Source: Tupaia tana
Taxonomy: Eukaryota > Chordata > Mammalia > Scandentia > Tupaiidae
NCBI GenBank assembly: GCA_026018925.1
Contig: JAKSZU010000009.1
Location: 85,448,139 to 85,512,138 of the forward strand
Direction of reading: 5' to 3'
DNA: 64,000 nt
Shown: one piece after another, positions 47,001 through 56,455 of the stretch
Layout of the letters: every line of letters begins with the position of its first letter
Numbering within the stretch: the stretch's first letter is position 1
Program-made: the position numbers and the translations under genes
The notes under the pieces: model-generated
What the model was told of the DNA's origin: nothing
Databases searched by the model: none
The model's input: only the letters and a program-made list of their open reading frames with translations

Positions 47001-47010
47001 GAGGTCCATA
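44003..47010 (-). mobile_element. HAL1-like element, copy 4, retaining the L1 3' end
   Basis: Minus strand. Its 3' side (44003-44573) is an ordinary L1 3'UTR and the last codons of ORF2, including the same extra distal segment as the L1 at 39616. At about 44574 the sequence jumps from the ORF2 end ('gaccactttctatcaaa') to the segment shared by the ORF1-only group ('gcaatattttagtcaa', 'ccagttcagtctcatg'). ORF1 (about 45875-44880) and a 5'UTR to about 47010 with partly repeated blocks ('ctgtctgagagtttctg' near 46779 and 46886) follow. It therefore joins an L1 3' end to HAL1-specific sequence. Confidence 0.72.
44880..45875 (-). pseudogene. L1 ORF1-like, broken (HAL1-like copy 4)
   Basis: An MTR-type N-terminus near 45875 (MTRFHRKETRNMRNKENIF) is followed by coiled-coil, RRM and C-terminal homology to about 44880, spread over frames with several stops. 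It belongs to the same N-terminal type as the other ORF1-only elements. No open piece exceeds about 80 codons. Confidence 0.75.
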
Positions 47011-47104
47011 CAATAGTGTTTTAGGTCTTTTTAACTGTTTTCAATCACACAAGATCTGCTTTTATCTATTTATGTAGTGGGGTTCCCCCATTACAAAAAT
47101 ATTT

Positions 47105-47345
47105 AAAAATACATTTGAATGATGAAGTAGCCCAGTTGTCATTGCACACACTGCTGAGATGCTATGCTTTGCAGACTGGGAATACATGAGACTTTCAGGT
47201 TTGATTCCTGATCTAACCTAAAGGCTGTGTAGTGGTGCACACTTGTAATCCCAGACTGGGCAGGCTGAGGTGGAAGAATTGTGAGTTTAATGCTGCCTGG
47301 AATACATAGCAAGACCTTGTTTAAAGAAAAATAGCCAGGTGTGAT
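47105..47345 (+). mobile_element. Composite tRNA-like plus 7SL-derived SINE (old)
   Basis: 47213-47335 is 7SL/Alu-like: 'cttgtaatcccagac', 'ggcaggctgaggtgg', 'gcctggaatacatagcaag', 'accttgttt'. Just upstream, 47128-47210 looks tRNA-like, with an A-box-like 'gtagcccagttg' and a B-box-like 'ggtttgattcc' about 80 bp apart. A composite of this kind would recall tree-shrew Tu or rodent B1-tRNA fusions. 7SL-derived SINEs are known only from Euarchontoglires. It is the only such element in the window and is well diverged. The 7SL part is clear; the tRNA part is less certain. Confidence 0.7.
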
Positions 47346-47397
47346 GGAGGTGGATCAAGACATGTCAATACTCTGTCTTTAAAAATATGATAAAACA

Positions 47398-47591
47398 GGG
47401 ACCAGCAGTTAGCATAATGGCTATGTCGCTGAACTCCCATGTAGTGGACTGTGTGTGTGCATGTGTGCCCAAGATCCCAAAAGGAGAATGGAGGAGAAGG
47501 GATTGTGGGATGACCATCCCCTCTGGGGGTGATTTCTCACTTTCTGTCTCTCTGTCTCCCTCTGTCTTTCTGGGGAGCGCATGAGCCCTAT

Positions 47592-47632
<41 letters not shown>
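47398..47632 (+). mobile_element. Family A SINE lacking the B box
   Basis: Starts 'gggaccagcagttagcat'. After 'catgtagtggactg' it jumps directly to 'tgtgtgtgcatgtgtgccc', losing the B box and the first part of the body. The rest of the body, 'ctatagc' and a 40-base A-tail are present. Near-identical flanks 'atgataaaaca' and 'atgatgaaaca'. The deletion may be post-insertional, or the copy was templated by a deleted RNA. Confidence 0.9.
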
Positions 47633-47637
<5 letters not shown>

Positions 47638-47644
47638 ATGAAAC

Positions 47645-48558
47645 AAGTTGATAACAGAATGTCTTAGACTATGTCAATTTCTTTCTTGTCATTTGAATTT
47701 TACCTGTAGTTAAGCTTTTATGTAGTCTCTCATTAGAGTCCATTTATTGTGACAGCTTCACATTCTTCCAAAACACTGCAACCAATGTCTAGGTTTCCAC
47801 ATGACTACCTTTATGCCTTTTGTACTGCTGTTATCTCTCTCAAGAAATCAGCTCTAATCTTTCTACCCTTTTTTTTCCAGATTCAGCACCTTCCACTGTG
47901 AATTATTACTCCCATAGCAATCATAATCCAAAGACTTTTAATTCTTTGAATTTACAGGGACATTAACATAATTATTTTTAGTTAGGTAAGCTGAAATACT
48001 TATTAGGTCAAGAACTCAAAAGTTTTTGGTACTCTGCATTGCTACAAACTAGACTTAAGTTCACATTTTTATTATACTGAAATACTTCTGAGTACCAATG
48101 ATATGTTAAGTATAGTCTAAACATGAGGCTATATAAGAACATAGGGTACTAAATTAAATAATATGGAGGAAGAGGAAGAGGTAAAAGCTATTAGCTGTTT
48201 TATCTTTAATTATACCCAGAATTCCATAGTTTACATTTCCTTCCCTCTGACAGATGAGATTAGAAGATCCTACATGTTGGAAGATTGGATTAAGTTCCCT
48301 CTGGGAAATTTTTTGTTGTTGTTTGTTTATTTGTTTTGAAATATTCTTCTAATCTTTATTTAGGAGTTAGGAAATAGAAACTGCAAAAAAAATGACAGAT
48401 AGTACAATAATGAATACTGGGAAGTTTTTAAACCTCTTGACATTGAGGTCAAATATCTTATTAGCAGTTCCACAAATTATAGACCTTACTTGGAGTAATC
48501 TCCATTATATCGAGTTACATTCCAACTTACATGCAACCTTATGGAGGAAAAAAACATG
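47645..48558. other. No gene or recognised repeat
   Basis: AT-rich DNA with a small GTT-rich stretch near 48310-48340. No coding signal. Confidence 0.5.
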
Positions 48559-49081
48559 AATCTTTTCTTTTAGACAGAGATTTTCACTATAGGGTACATG
48601 TGCTTGCCAGAGACAGAAAGAAATAGACAGAAAATGAGAAATCACCCCCTAGGTGGTGGTTCCATCTTTTCTCCTCCATTCTCTTCTCAGGAGTTTGGGT
48701 ATGCACACACACATGCCCAGTGTGAGTTTGTTTGTTTGCTTTTGAAATGTTTCTGTTATAGGGTGCTTGCACTCACCAGAGAGACAGAGAGACAGAAAGC
48801 GAGAAATCACACCTCAGAGGGGATAGCCACGGAACAATCCCTTCTCCCCCATTCTCCTCTCAGGATCATGGGCAAGCACGCACATGCGTCCAGCATGAAT
48901 TTAAGCCACCAGGTCTGGGACTTGAACCGCAGTTGACTACATGGGAGTCCAGCGACATAGTGATTATGGCAACTGCTGGTCCCAGCCCAGTGTGAGTTTT
49001 AAGCCACTGGGCCTGGGACTCAAACAACAGTCGACTATGTGGGAGTCCAGTGATGTAACCATTATGCAATCTGCTGCTCCC
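48559..49081 (-). mobile_element. Family A SINE (outer copy of a nest)
   Basis: Minus-strand SINE in two pieces: 48559-48729 (tail, 'ctatagggtacatgtg', body) and 48985-49081 (tRNA-like head, 'caatctgctgctccc'). It is split by a second SINE at 48730-48984. Confidence 0.9.
48730..48984 (-). mobile_element. Family A SINE inserted in another SINE
   Basis: Complete minus-strand copy with B-box complement 'gacttgaaccgcag' and head 'aactgctggtcc'. Target duplication 'gcccagtgtgagttt' (48715-48729 and 48985-48999) consists of outer-SINE sequence. Confidence 0.92.
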
Positions 49082-49459
49082 AAAGATAAATCAGTTTTAA
49101 AAACTGGTAGTCATAATTTAATTTTATGACAGAAAAATAGGTTCACACAGTAAATTTATAGCTATTTGTATTTTACTTAGTGGTATAATAATGTGTGTTC
49201 TATATCAGATAACTCTTTTGAAAGTCACTGCATAACAACAAAACATAGTTTAGTTTCTCTGGATTACTAACTCACAATCATTTTGATTCCCTTATTATGA
49301 TATACTTAATAACAGAACTATATCATAAAGCTAGAGACAAGAACTAGCACAAAACTTTATTGTAAGTGTAGATGAGGGATGATTAGGACAGCAAAGTTTA
49401 TGTATGCTACTTTAAAGGGCTTTCTCTTCTTAGCAGTATTTATTTAATTATATTTCTTC
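49082..49459. other. No gene or recognised repeat
   Basis: AT-rich DNA between two SINEs. Nothing recognised. Confidence 0.5.
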
Positions 49460-49618
49460 TTAGTATTAGTTTATAATTTGATATAGGGCATGTGCACTCA
49501 CCAGAGAGAGAAAAAGAGAGAGAGAGAGAAAGTAAAAAAGCCACCAGGTCAAGGACTCAAACCATGATCAGCAATGTGGGAGTTCAGCTCCTGAGCCACT
49601 GCATGATCTGCTGGCCCC
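49460..49618 (-). mobile_element. Family B SINE
   Basis: Minus-strand: 'tttgatatagggcatgtg', (AG)n run, 'aagccaccaggtcaagg', B-box complement 'gactcaaaccatg', head 'gatctgctggcccc'. Confidence 0.85.
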
Positions 49619-49730
49619 TAGAGAGCTTTCAAATTGCCAGAAAAACCTATATTCCTTAACTTTTACTTCATAGTTATCATATCATTGTACTGTCACAAAG
49701 TGAATAAAGCCTTAAAAAATATCTAATTGA

Positions 49731-49981
49731 GGGACCAGCAGTTAGCGTGATGGCTATGTCGCTGGACTCCCGCGTAGTCGACCGCGGTTCAAGTCCCGGA
49801 CCTGGTGGCTTAAACTCACACCGGGCGCATGTGTGTGCGTGCCCAAGATACCGAGAGGAGAATGGAGGAGAAGGGATTGCGGCGTGGCCATCCCCCCTGG
49901 GGGGTGATTTCTCACTTTCTGTCTCTCTGTTTCTCTCTGTCTGTCTGGCGAGCGCACGCACCCTATAGCAAAAAGAAAAAA
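49731..49981 (+). mobile_element. Family A SINE, well preserved
   Basis: One of the copies closest to the apparent consensus: 'gggaccagcagttagcg', CpG-rich head and body still holding many CG dinucleotides, 'ctatagcaaaaag' and an A-run. Duplicated 'atctaattgag' flanks it. The retained CpGs suggest recent insertion. Confidence 0.94.
49743..49796 (+). promoter_or_regulatory. Internal pol III promoter of a SINE (A and B boxes)
   Basis: A box TAGCGTGATGG at 49743-49753 and B box GGTTCAAGTCC at 49786-49796, the arrangement of tRNA-type genes. Spacing is shorter than in a tRNA with a long variable arm but within the working range. Confidence 0.7.
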
Positions 49982-50261
49982 AAATCTAATTGAGGCCTCA
50001 CTCCTACTGGTTCTTTGAAAGAATGATTTGTACATCTCAAGTGAAAAATAAATGGGAAGTTTCAAATGCATCTTTCTGTTTTATTTTTCCCAAGAGAAAT
50101 ATGAGAATTTTAAACTTACTCATAGAAAGGTGGATCACCTGATATTTTTTTCACCAATTATTTCTAACTTAGCTGCCTATCATGATCTCTCTTTTTGAAA
50201 TACAGAGAATCATCACAAAGAAGACTATGTAAGTAAAAAAAAAAATAAATCTAAAAATTTT

Positions 50262-50607
50262 AGAAAGGAAACAGATGAATGAATTTAAAAAGTGTAGCAC
50301 ATATACTATTCTGACATTAAAAAAACAGGATCCTGACATTTGAAACGAAGTGGTCAAATATGAAATATTTATTACTCAGTGAAGCAAGACAGTCTATGAA
50401 AGAAAGACATTGTATGTCTTTATATATACCGACTGTCCACACAATGTGGTAGAGACTGAAAGATTGGAGGACATAAAAGCATTGAAAATAGTTATGGACA
50501 CTGGAGACACTGTGGAAGGAGGGTAGGAGAGGGGAAGAGTATAGAAAAGAAAATTAGGAAAAAAAATGAGGCAAGACATTTGTGGGAGACAGTAATGGTT
50601 TATTACA
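50262..50607 (+). mobile_element. L1 3' end
   Basis: Plus-strand end of ORF2 ('attactcagtgaagcaag') and 3'UTR ('ggaggacataaaagcattg', 'ggacactggagacactg'). Stops at 50607, where HAL1-like copy 3 begins. Confidence 0.82.
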
Positions 50608-50720
50608 TTTTTTTCCTGTGGTATCCACATTTGCTTTCCACTCCTTTATTCTTTCCTACATTGTATTGATATACAAAATATCTTAATTAATCTAAATACT
50701 TTCAATAATAAGTTCAGCTA

Positions 50721-50969
50721 GGGACCAGCAGTTGGCGTAAATGGGTATGTCACTGGATTCCCATGTAGTCGACCATGGTTCAAGTTCCAAACCCAGTGGC
50801 TTAAACTCACGCCGGGCACATGTGTGTGTGTGCCCAAGATCACAAGAAGAGAATGGAGGAGAAGGGATTGCAGCATGGCCATCCCCCCTGTGGGGTGATT
50901 TCTCACTTTCTGTCTCTCTCTGTCTTTCTGGTGAGTACACACACTGTATAGCAAAAATCTCTCAAAAAA
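50721..50969 (+). mobile_element. Family A SINE
   Basis: Begins 'gggaccagcagttggcg', with B box 'ggttcaagttcc' (one-base change) and full body. Flanked by 'taagttcagct' on both sides, inside the HAL1-like 3' region. Confidence 0.9.
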
Positions 50970-51489
50970 ATAGTAAGTTCAGCTGATATATACATATCTG
51001 TGAACAAAAGTTAACTTTAGGCATGAAACTCTGTGGGTAGTATGAATATTCTATAAATTAGCACATAGCTGAGGCTATATAGCTTACTGTGGTCACTAAA
51101 CACGTATTTTTTTAAATACATTTTTTAATTTCAAGAAATGCAGTTTTAACTTTAATAAATCCAAATCAAAAAATGTTAAGAGAACTTTGCTTAATAATTA
51201 AAGCCAGAAAACAGGTTAGGATTCTGTTTGAATAGTAGGTACATGGACCTGTCCACAGCTTGAGAGAAGACAAAACTCCTTAACACTGAAAAACAAAGCA
51301 TAGAAGATCAGTAATGTATTAGTCAATAGTCATAAAATTCTATTTCACCAGTTCAAACTCATGAACTTTATCTTCTGTTGTGGTCTGATCTTTCCATTTA
51401 AATTCTGGAAGATAACGTTCAACTCTGTACTTATCCCTACCATTGAGCTGGCTATTTTCTTAGCTGTTTTAGAACTCTTATTTCTGTGT

Positions 51490-52479
51490 GTCTGACTTTA
51501 GTTTTCCTGGGGTAGTACTCCGTTCAGAACTACTTGTAGAGCTGGTCTGGTGTTGGAAATTCTTTCAGGTTTTGTTTATCTGAGAATATTCTTGCCTTTT
51601 CTTCTCATATGAAGGATAATCATGCTGGATATAGTATTCTTGGTTAAAATTGTTTTTTCACTCGACACTTTGAATATATTTTCCCATTCTTTCCTTGCTC
51701 ACATTGTTTCCTATGAGAGGTCTGCTGTTAGCCTGATGGGATATCCTTTGAAGGTAACTTGACTTTTCTCTCTTGCCCATCTGAGTATCTTGACTTTGTT
51801 GTTTTGGTCATTCTAGCTATTATGTGCCTTGGAGAAGATCTTCTTAGATTGATCCTATTTGGGGTCCTTTGTATTTCTTGGGTATGGATCTTTGCCTTTC
51901 TAAGTTTGGGAAGTTTTCTTCCAGGATTTCATGAAACAGATTGTCAATGCCTTTGTTAGTCTCTTCACTTTCTGGGATACCAATTATCCGGATGTTTGGG
52001 CATTTAAGGGTATCTAGTATTTCTCATATATCATTCTCGTTTTGGGGGGATATTTTCTTAGTCTTCATGGTGGATTTTACTAGTCCAGCAATCCTGTCTT
52101 CTATAGCTGAGATTTGATTTTCTGTATGATCTGGTCTGCTTTTAATACTTTCAAAGGAGGTTTTGGCTTCCTGTATTATAGCCTTCATCTCCAGCAGTTC
52201 CATTTGATTCTTTTTGGTGTGTATTTTCTCTTTCAGCTCTTGCAAGAACTTCCTCACCTCCTGGAACTCATCAGCTTTTTTCTTCTGGTGTTCATTGTCT
52301 CTCTTCTCTTTCATCTCTGTTAGTTTCGTAACTATGAATACTCTAAATTCTTTATCAGACAGTTCCATAAGTTCCATTGTTCTGTCTATGGATGAAGAGG
52401 AGTTATTCTTTTCCGTTGGGGGAGAGGTATTTTCTTGATTTTTCATATTTCTTCTGCCCCTGTGGTAATTTCTAGTCAT
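51490..52479 (-). pseudogene. L1 ORF1-like, broken (HAL1-like copy 3)
   Basis: MTRNYHRGRRNMKNQ at 52479 is chosen as the start because it aligns with the other copies; the same frame extends upstream to 52572. The frame is open to 52024, covering N-terminus and coiled coil. RRM and C-terminal homology continue to about 51490 in broken frames. The MTRN-type N-terminus is shared with copies 1 and 2. Confidence 0.8.
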
Positions 52480-53154
52480 CTGATTGGTTATTTGTTTTTT
52501 CCTAATTTCTAGAAGATCAATCTGAGTGATTAGAGGTGCACATGAGGATGTGGTCTTTAAACTCTTTGGCATTACATTTTTCCCCTTTGTGTCACAGATT
52601 CAGTGGGAGTTGAGAAATATGAGTACCCAAATAGTATTTGGATTTTGGCAACTTTTCTCTTAGACTTGTCTAGACACTCAGTGGGTGTAGGATGAGTAGC
52701 AAAGTGATGAGATAAAGAAAAAGTATAAGAAAACGGTGAAAAAGAGAAAGAAAAAAGAGAAAAATGGAAAAAGCAAGCAGGCAAACAAAAGAAGTATTTG
52801 TTCATTTAAAAAAAAAAAAACAAAAAGTGAAAACCGCATGCCATGCAAAATCACTAGATCTCAACTCTCATAGTAAACTCTATCATCTTCTGGCTTGCCC
52901 TTTCTGTTTGCCTAGATGGGAGGGGGTAAGGGGAGGGGTTTATTACCAAGATAAGGAGAATTTCATAGCCAAGAAAAAAACTTCACCTTAAAAAATGTTT
53001 TAAAAATAAAAATTAAACAAATGAAAGATAGAGACAGAAAGAGACAGAGAGAAAAATACAGGGGATCTACCAGAGTAAACTGTCAGCAGAACCTCTTGAT
53101 TGCCTTATCTCTGAAATCACTAGATCTTTGCTCTCGTGGCCAGCTCAGTCTTCT

Positions 53155-53420
53155 ATTTTTTAACTAATTTGTTGATTTTACATTTTTTCACTGAACACCA
53201 TAACAGCATACAAAATGTGATTTACCATCCAGAATACACTGTAAAGTGAAATAAACATACATGTTATTGTCAAATATTTTTCCATTTCTTGTTTCTTGTA
53301 TATATATTTCTCATCTTCTGCCATTTCCCCCCTCCTTCCACACTGTCTCTGGTATCTGCAGTTGTTTTCCATTCCTTTTTCATTTTTTCCCACATTTCAT
53401 TGATTCACAAAATAAAGATA
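53155..53420 (-). mobile_element. HAL1-type 3' end fragment
   Basis: Minus-strand copy of the same 3' module as at 2611 and 9973: 'cataacagcatacaaaatg', 'catccagaatacactg', 'acatgttattgtcaa', 'ccacactgtctctggtatc'. It has no ORF1, so it is a 5'-truncated member, directly next to copy 3's 5' end. Confidence 0.8.
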
Positions 53421-53965
53421 AATGTCTCCTGGTTCCCTCAGGCCATGCAAAATAGTCTATGAATCATAGAAACTATGACAAGTTGCAATGTCAACCTTTT
53501 GTAAACTTGATTATTTGAATGCTTATTTTTCCTTTATTTTCTCTTTTCCATTTTTGTTTGTTTTTACCTATGTTCCTTCTCACAGAAGAGCTCTTCTGTG
53601 TTCAACTTGGTCTGAGTGAATGAAGAAGCAGTTTCTTTTGATGTGAATTCAAGAAAGCATATAAGAGAGAAATTATTGTAAGCCATAACCTACTATTTAA
53701 ATATTTCTTTCCTAGAATTCTTCTGTATTCCAAGTTTGTAAGAATTTATTTTATATAACTAAAGAGATTATACTATTGGAAAACTCACTAAATGCTGCTA
53801 CTGGAAATCAAAAGATTAAACTATGTGTTTTTATTGATAGATCTGATTCTAAACTTTATATTCAGTTACACATTGTTCATTCAGTGAAACGTATAAATTA
53901 CCTATTGTTTGACAGTAAGATAAGTTTTGTCCCTCGGGTTTACAATTATAATTTATATCATTAAG
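53421..53965. other. No gene or recognised repeat
   Basis: AT-rich. A 62-codon frame at 53776-53964 has no recognisable content. Confidence 0.45.
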
Positions 53966-54150
53966 CATAAGAAAGACATTTATGGGACACAGAAATGGAT
54001 TATTATCTGTTAGTGATAATGTGTATAGTATCCTCAACTGGGCTTGTGTGAAGTGTATTTATGTTGGAAAATTTATTTACAAGCTAAGTAATGTATATTG
54101 GTTGAACGTATAAAAGAAACTTTAAAAATAAAGAAATAAAGATAAAAGGA
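53966..54150 (+). mobile_element. L1 3'-terminal fragment
   Basis: Plus-strand terminal L1 sequence ('aagaaagacatttatggg', 'tatagtatcctcaactgg', 'acaagctaagtaatg') with A-rich tail. It overlaps in content with the L1 end at 50570-50607, so it is a separate copy rather than that element's missing end. Confidence 0.78.
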
Positions 54151-54219
54151 AAGCCTACTATTACTTTTCAGTTAAAGCTTAGCCTGTGAAGAAGAGAACA
54201 ATTAAGAAGAAAAAGAATT

Positions 54220-54485
54220 GGGACCAGCAGTTAGTGTAATGGCTATGTCGCTGGACTCCCACATAGTCAACCGCGGTTTGCGTCCCGGACCTGGTGGCTT
54301 AAACTCACGCAGGGCGCGTGTGCGTGCGTGCCCAAGATCCCGAGAGGAGAATGGAGGAGAAGGGATTGTGGCGTGACCATACCCCCTGGGGGATGATTTC
54401 TCGCTTTCTATCTCTCTGTCTCTCTCTGTCTGGCGAGCACACGCGCCCTATAGCAAAAACCTCTCCAAGAAAAGAGAAAAAAGAA
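54220..54485 (+). mobile_element. Family A SINE, well preserved
   Basis: Full head and body with many CpGs retained. The B-box position reads 'ggtttgcgtcc' (54275-54285), the C-type variant. Tail 'ctatagcaaaaacctc' then A/G-interrupted. Flanked by a similar 'aagaagaaaaagaatt' tract on both sides. Confidence 0.93.
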
Positions 54486-54489
54486 AAAA

Positions 54490-55070
54490 AGAAAAAAAAG
54501 AATTTAGCAAATACTCTAAGTCACAAGTTTGTCTGGGAACCTTGGGAACATAATATCTCAGAAAGCATCACACTTTATTCCCCCCCCCCCCTCTATTGCT
54601 TATGAGACCCATGAATCCTCACATGTATTGGCAGATTAAATTTAGTTTGGTAAACATTTATCCCTGTTAAAATGGAGTTAATTTTATTAACACACAATAC
54701 ATAACATTGCCCAGAATCTTGGCTTGCAAAATTCTACTCCTTAAAAAAATTTTCTTCTCTGCACTCTGACTTTGCCTTGTACACTCACAGGGAGGTTATG
54801 TGTCTAGTGTGTCAAGATTCTAGGAACTGTGCCATATTGAAGTCACCACCAAGAGAAGACATAGTTATTGACTGCATGCTAATCTCAGAAATGGGCTAAA
54901 AACCTGAACAATTACAACTTTAGGTCTTTCATTTGTTTACAGGATCAAAACAAACACTTTGCTTATTGTGTTATTTAAGAATTTTGAAATACTGAGTGGT
55001 AGTTTTTCATAAGCACTAGGTTTTTAATTTCAGACCCACTGCATTCTAATTCTATTATTTTAAGTTTCTT
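54490..55070. other. No gene or recognised repeat
   Basis: Contains a C-run of about 11 (54580-54591). Otherwise unremarkable AT-rich DNA. Confidence 0.5.
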
Positions 55071-55074
55071 CTTT

Positions 55075-55318
55075 TTTTTGAACTTCTAAGTTTATTTATT
55101 TATTCAGAGATAGGGACAGCATTAGAGACAGTCAGTCACCCCCAATAGGGTAGTAACACCATGATTTGATCCACTTCTAGCTTTAGCAAGCCAGGGTCAC
55201 AGGCACACATGTACCCAGTATGTACAGGTTTATCTCAGGATGTGACCTTGATATCTTCACACATGGCTTCAACATGATATAATGTTGCATTACATCTGTG
55301 CCATTGCGCTAGCCTGTT
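55075..55318 (-). mobile_element. Possible very old SINE related to families A/B
   Basis: Layout resembles a minus-strand copy: 'tttatttatttattcag' tail, GA-rich 'agagatagggacagc', 'cacacatgtacccag', and a right end 'ccattgcgctagcctg' where the head would be. Strongly diverged. Confidence 0.4.
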
Positions 55319-55359
55319 TGGCAAGTTTCTTATTCCTTTTGAATCTCAGATTTCATATT

Positions 55360-55622
55360 TTTCGTTTGTTTTAGAAATTTTTTTCTGCAGGGCATGTACA
55401 TTTGACAGAGGTACATAGAGAGACAGAGAAATAAAACGAGAGAAATCACCTCCCAGGGGAGATGGACACTACACAGTCCTTCTCCTCCATTCTCTTCTTG
55501 GGATTTTGGACATGCATGCATACATGCCCAGCATGAGTTTCAAGCCTTTGGGTCGAGGACTTGAAATGTGGTTGACCACGTGGGGGTCTAGCACCTTAAT
55601 CACTATGCCACTTTTTGACCCT
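55360..55622 (-). mobile_element. Old family A-type SINE
   Basis: Minus-strand: 'tctgcagggcatgtac', GA-run, 'agagaaatcacctccc', 'ttctcctccattctcttc', 'gcccagcatgagtttc', head 'atgccactttttgacc'. Confidence 0.8.
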
Positions 55623-56301
55623 CAGGTTCCATATGTTTTAATGGCAATAATAATAACTACTTCATAGAGTAGAGGCTATGAAACAGAAATTTTTAGGGGC
55701 CAAAAGCATTACCATATGAGAGCATGGTAAGTACATTTAAGCCTTGGAAAGCAATAAACACTAAGGAAGGAACATAAGGATTTAGGGAGGTCCCAGATAA
55801 CCTAACCAAGAGTAATAGGTTGAACTAAAATGAAGGAACTATTAGAGCAAGAAGTAGAAAAAATTGAAATGTGTTGTATTAAACTATGGAATAATATTCC
55901 CCAAGGGAAGATATAGATGTCTTTTGGTTTGAATCATTTTACATTGACTTTAAGTAAGGTAAAGTAGAATCTATTTGGGGGTCAATTTTCCCCTGGCTGG
56001 GAGACTTAGAAGGTAAGATAATAAAGGCTTTGCAGCTGTCTTTTTTTCTGAGCCTGGAATAAAATGTTCTCTTAGATGCATATCTGCCTGAAGTCTGAGC
56101 CAGTTGGTGATAATGAGAAGCAAAAGAAACACACACATACAGAGGAAAGAGAGAAAAGAAGAAATATATTGTAGAACTGGAATAATGAGAAACAATCAGG
56201 AAAGAGAATATGAGAAAGAAAAGAAAAAGAAAATGAAGAGGAAGAGAAATGAAAAGAGAATAGAATGAAGCAGAAGGCAAGAAGATAAGTAAAGTAACTG
56301 A
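55623..56301. other. Unassigned, with a purine-rich tract
   Basis: No gene. 56110-56290 is almost entirely A/G, with long plus-strand purine runs. The 126-codon minus-strand frame across it (56319-55939) is explained by that bias. Confidence 0.5.
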
Positions 56302-56443
56302 GAGGCCAGCAGATGGCATGTTGGTTAGGGATGCTGGACTCCCACATGGCTTGCTTTCTCACTCTTCCTCTTTCACTCTGTTCCTCTCTGGCCAAATTTA
56401 AAATAAATGAAGTTAAATAAAATATTTTTTTTTAAAAGAAGAA
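56302..56443 (+). mobile_element. Family B SINE lacking the B box
   Basis: Head 'gaggccagcagatggcatg', 'gctggactcccacatgg', then directly 'cttgctttctcactc': the B-box segment is missing. Ends '(a)aaataaatgaagttaaa'. Target duplication 'aagtaactgag' versus 'aagtagctgag'. Confidence 0.85.
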
Positions 56444-56455
56444 AAGTAGCTGAGA

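Larger units (their letters stand above)
50608..53154 (-). mobile_element. HAL1-like (ORF1-only) L1 derivative, copy 3
   Basis: Minus strand. A T-run at 50608 is followed by the HAL1-type 3' region ('tcaatgtaggaa'-like block, 'atgaaactctgtgggtag', 'cacatagctgaggctat'), the group-specific segment ('aggttaggattctg', 'aacaaagcatagaag', 'cagttcaaactcatg'; 51210-51420), ORF1 (52479 to about 51490) and a 5'UTR with GA-rich repeats to about 53154. No ORF2 homology lies between. A SINE sits at 50721-50969. Only the distal 3' module is shorter than in copies 1 and 2. Confidence 0.8.

Noticed and set aside
49731-49810. Functional tRNA gene (A and B boxes present)
   Set aside because: The head cannot form a proper cloverleaf with acceptor pairing, and it continues into a SINE body and tail repeated many times in the window.
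54580-54591. C-run as a regulatory element
   Set aside because: Isolated homopolymer without context.
55939-56319. 126-codon minus-strand open frame
   Set aside because: Low-complexity F/S/L-rich translation of a purine-rich tract; no start context or homology.
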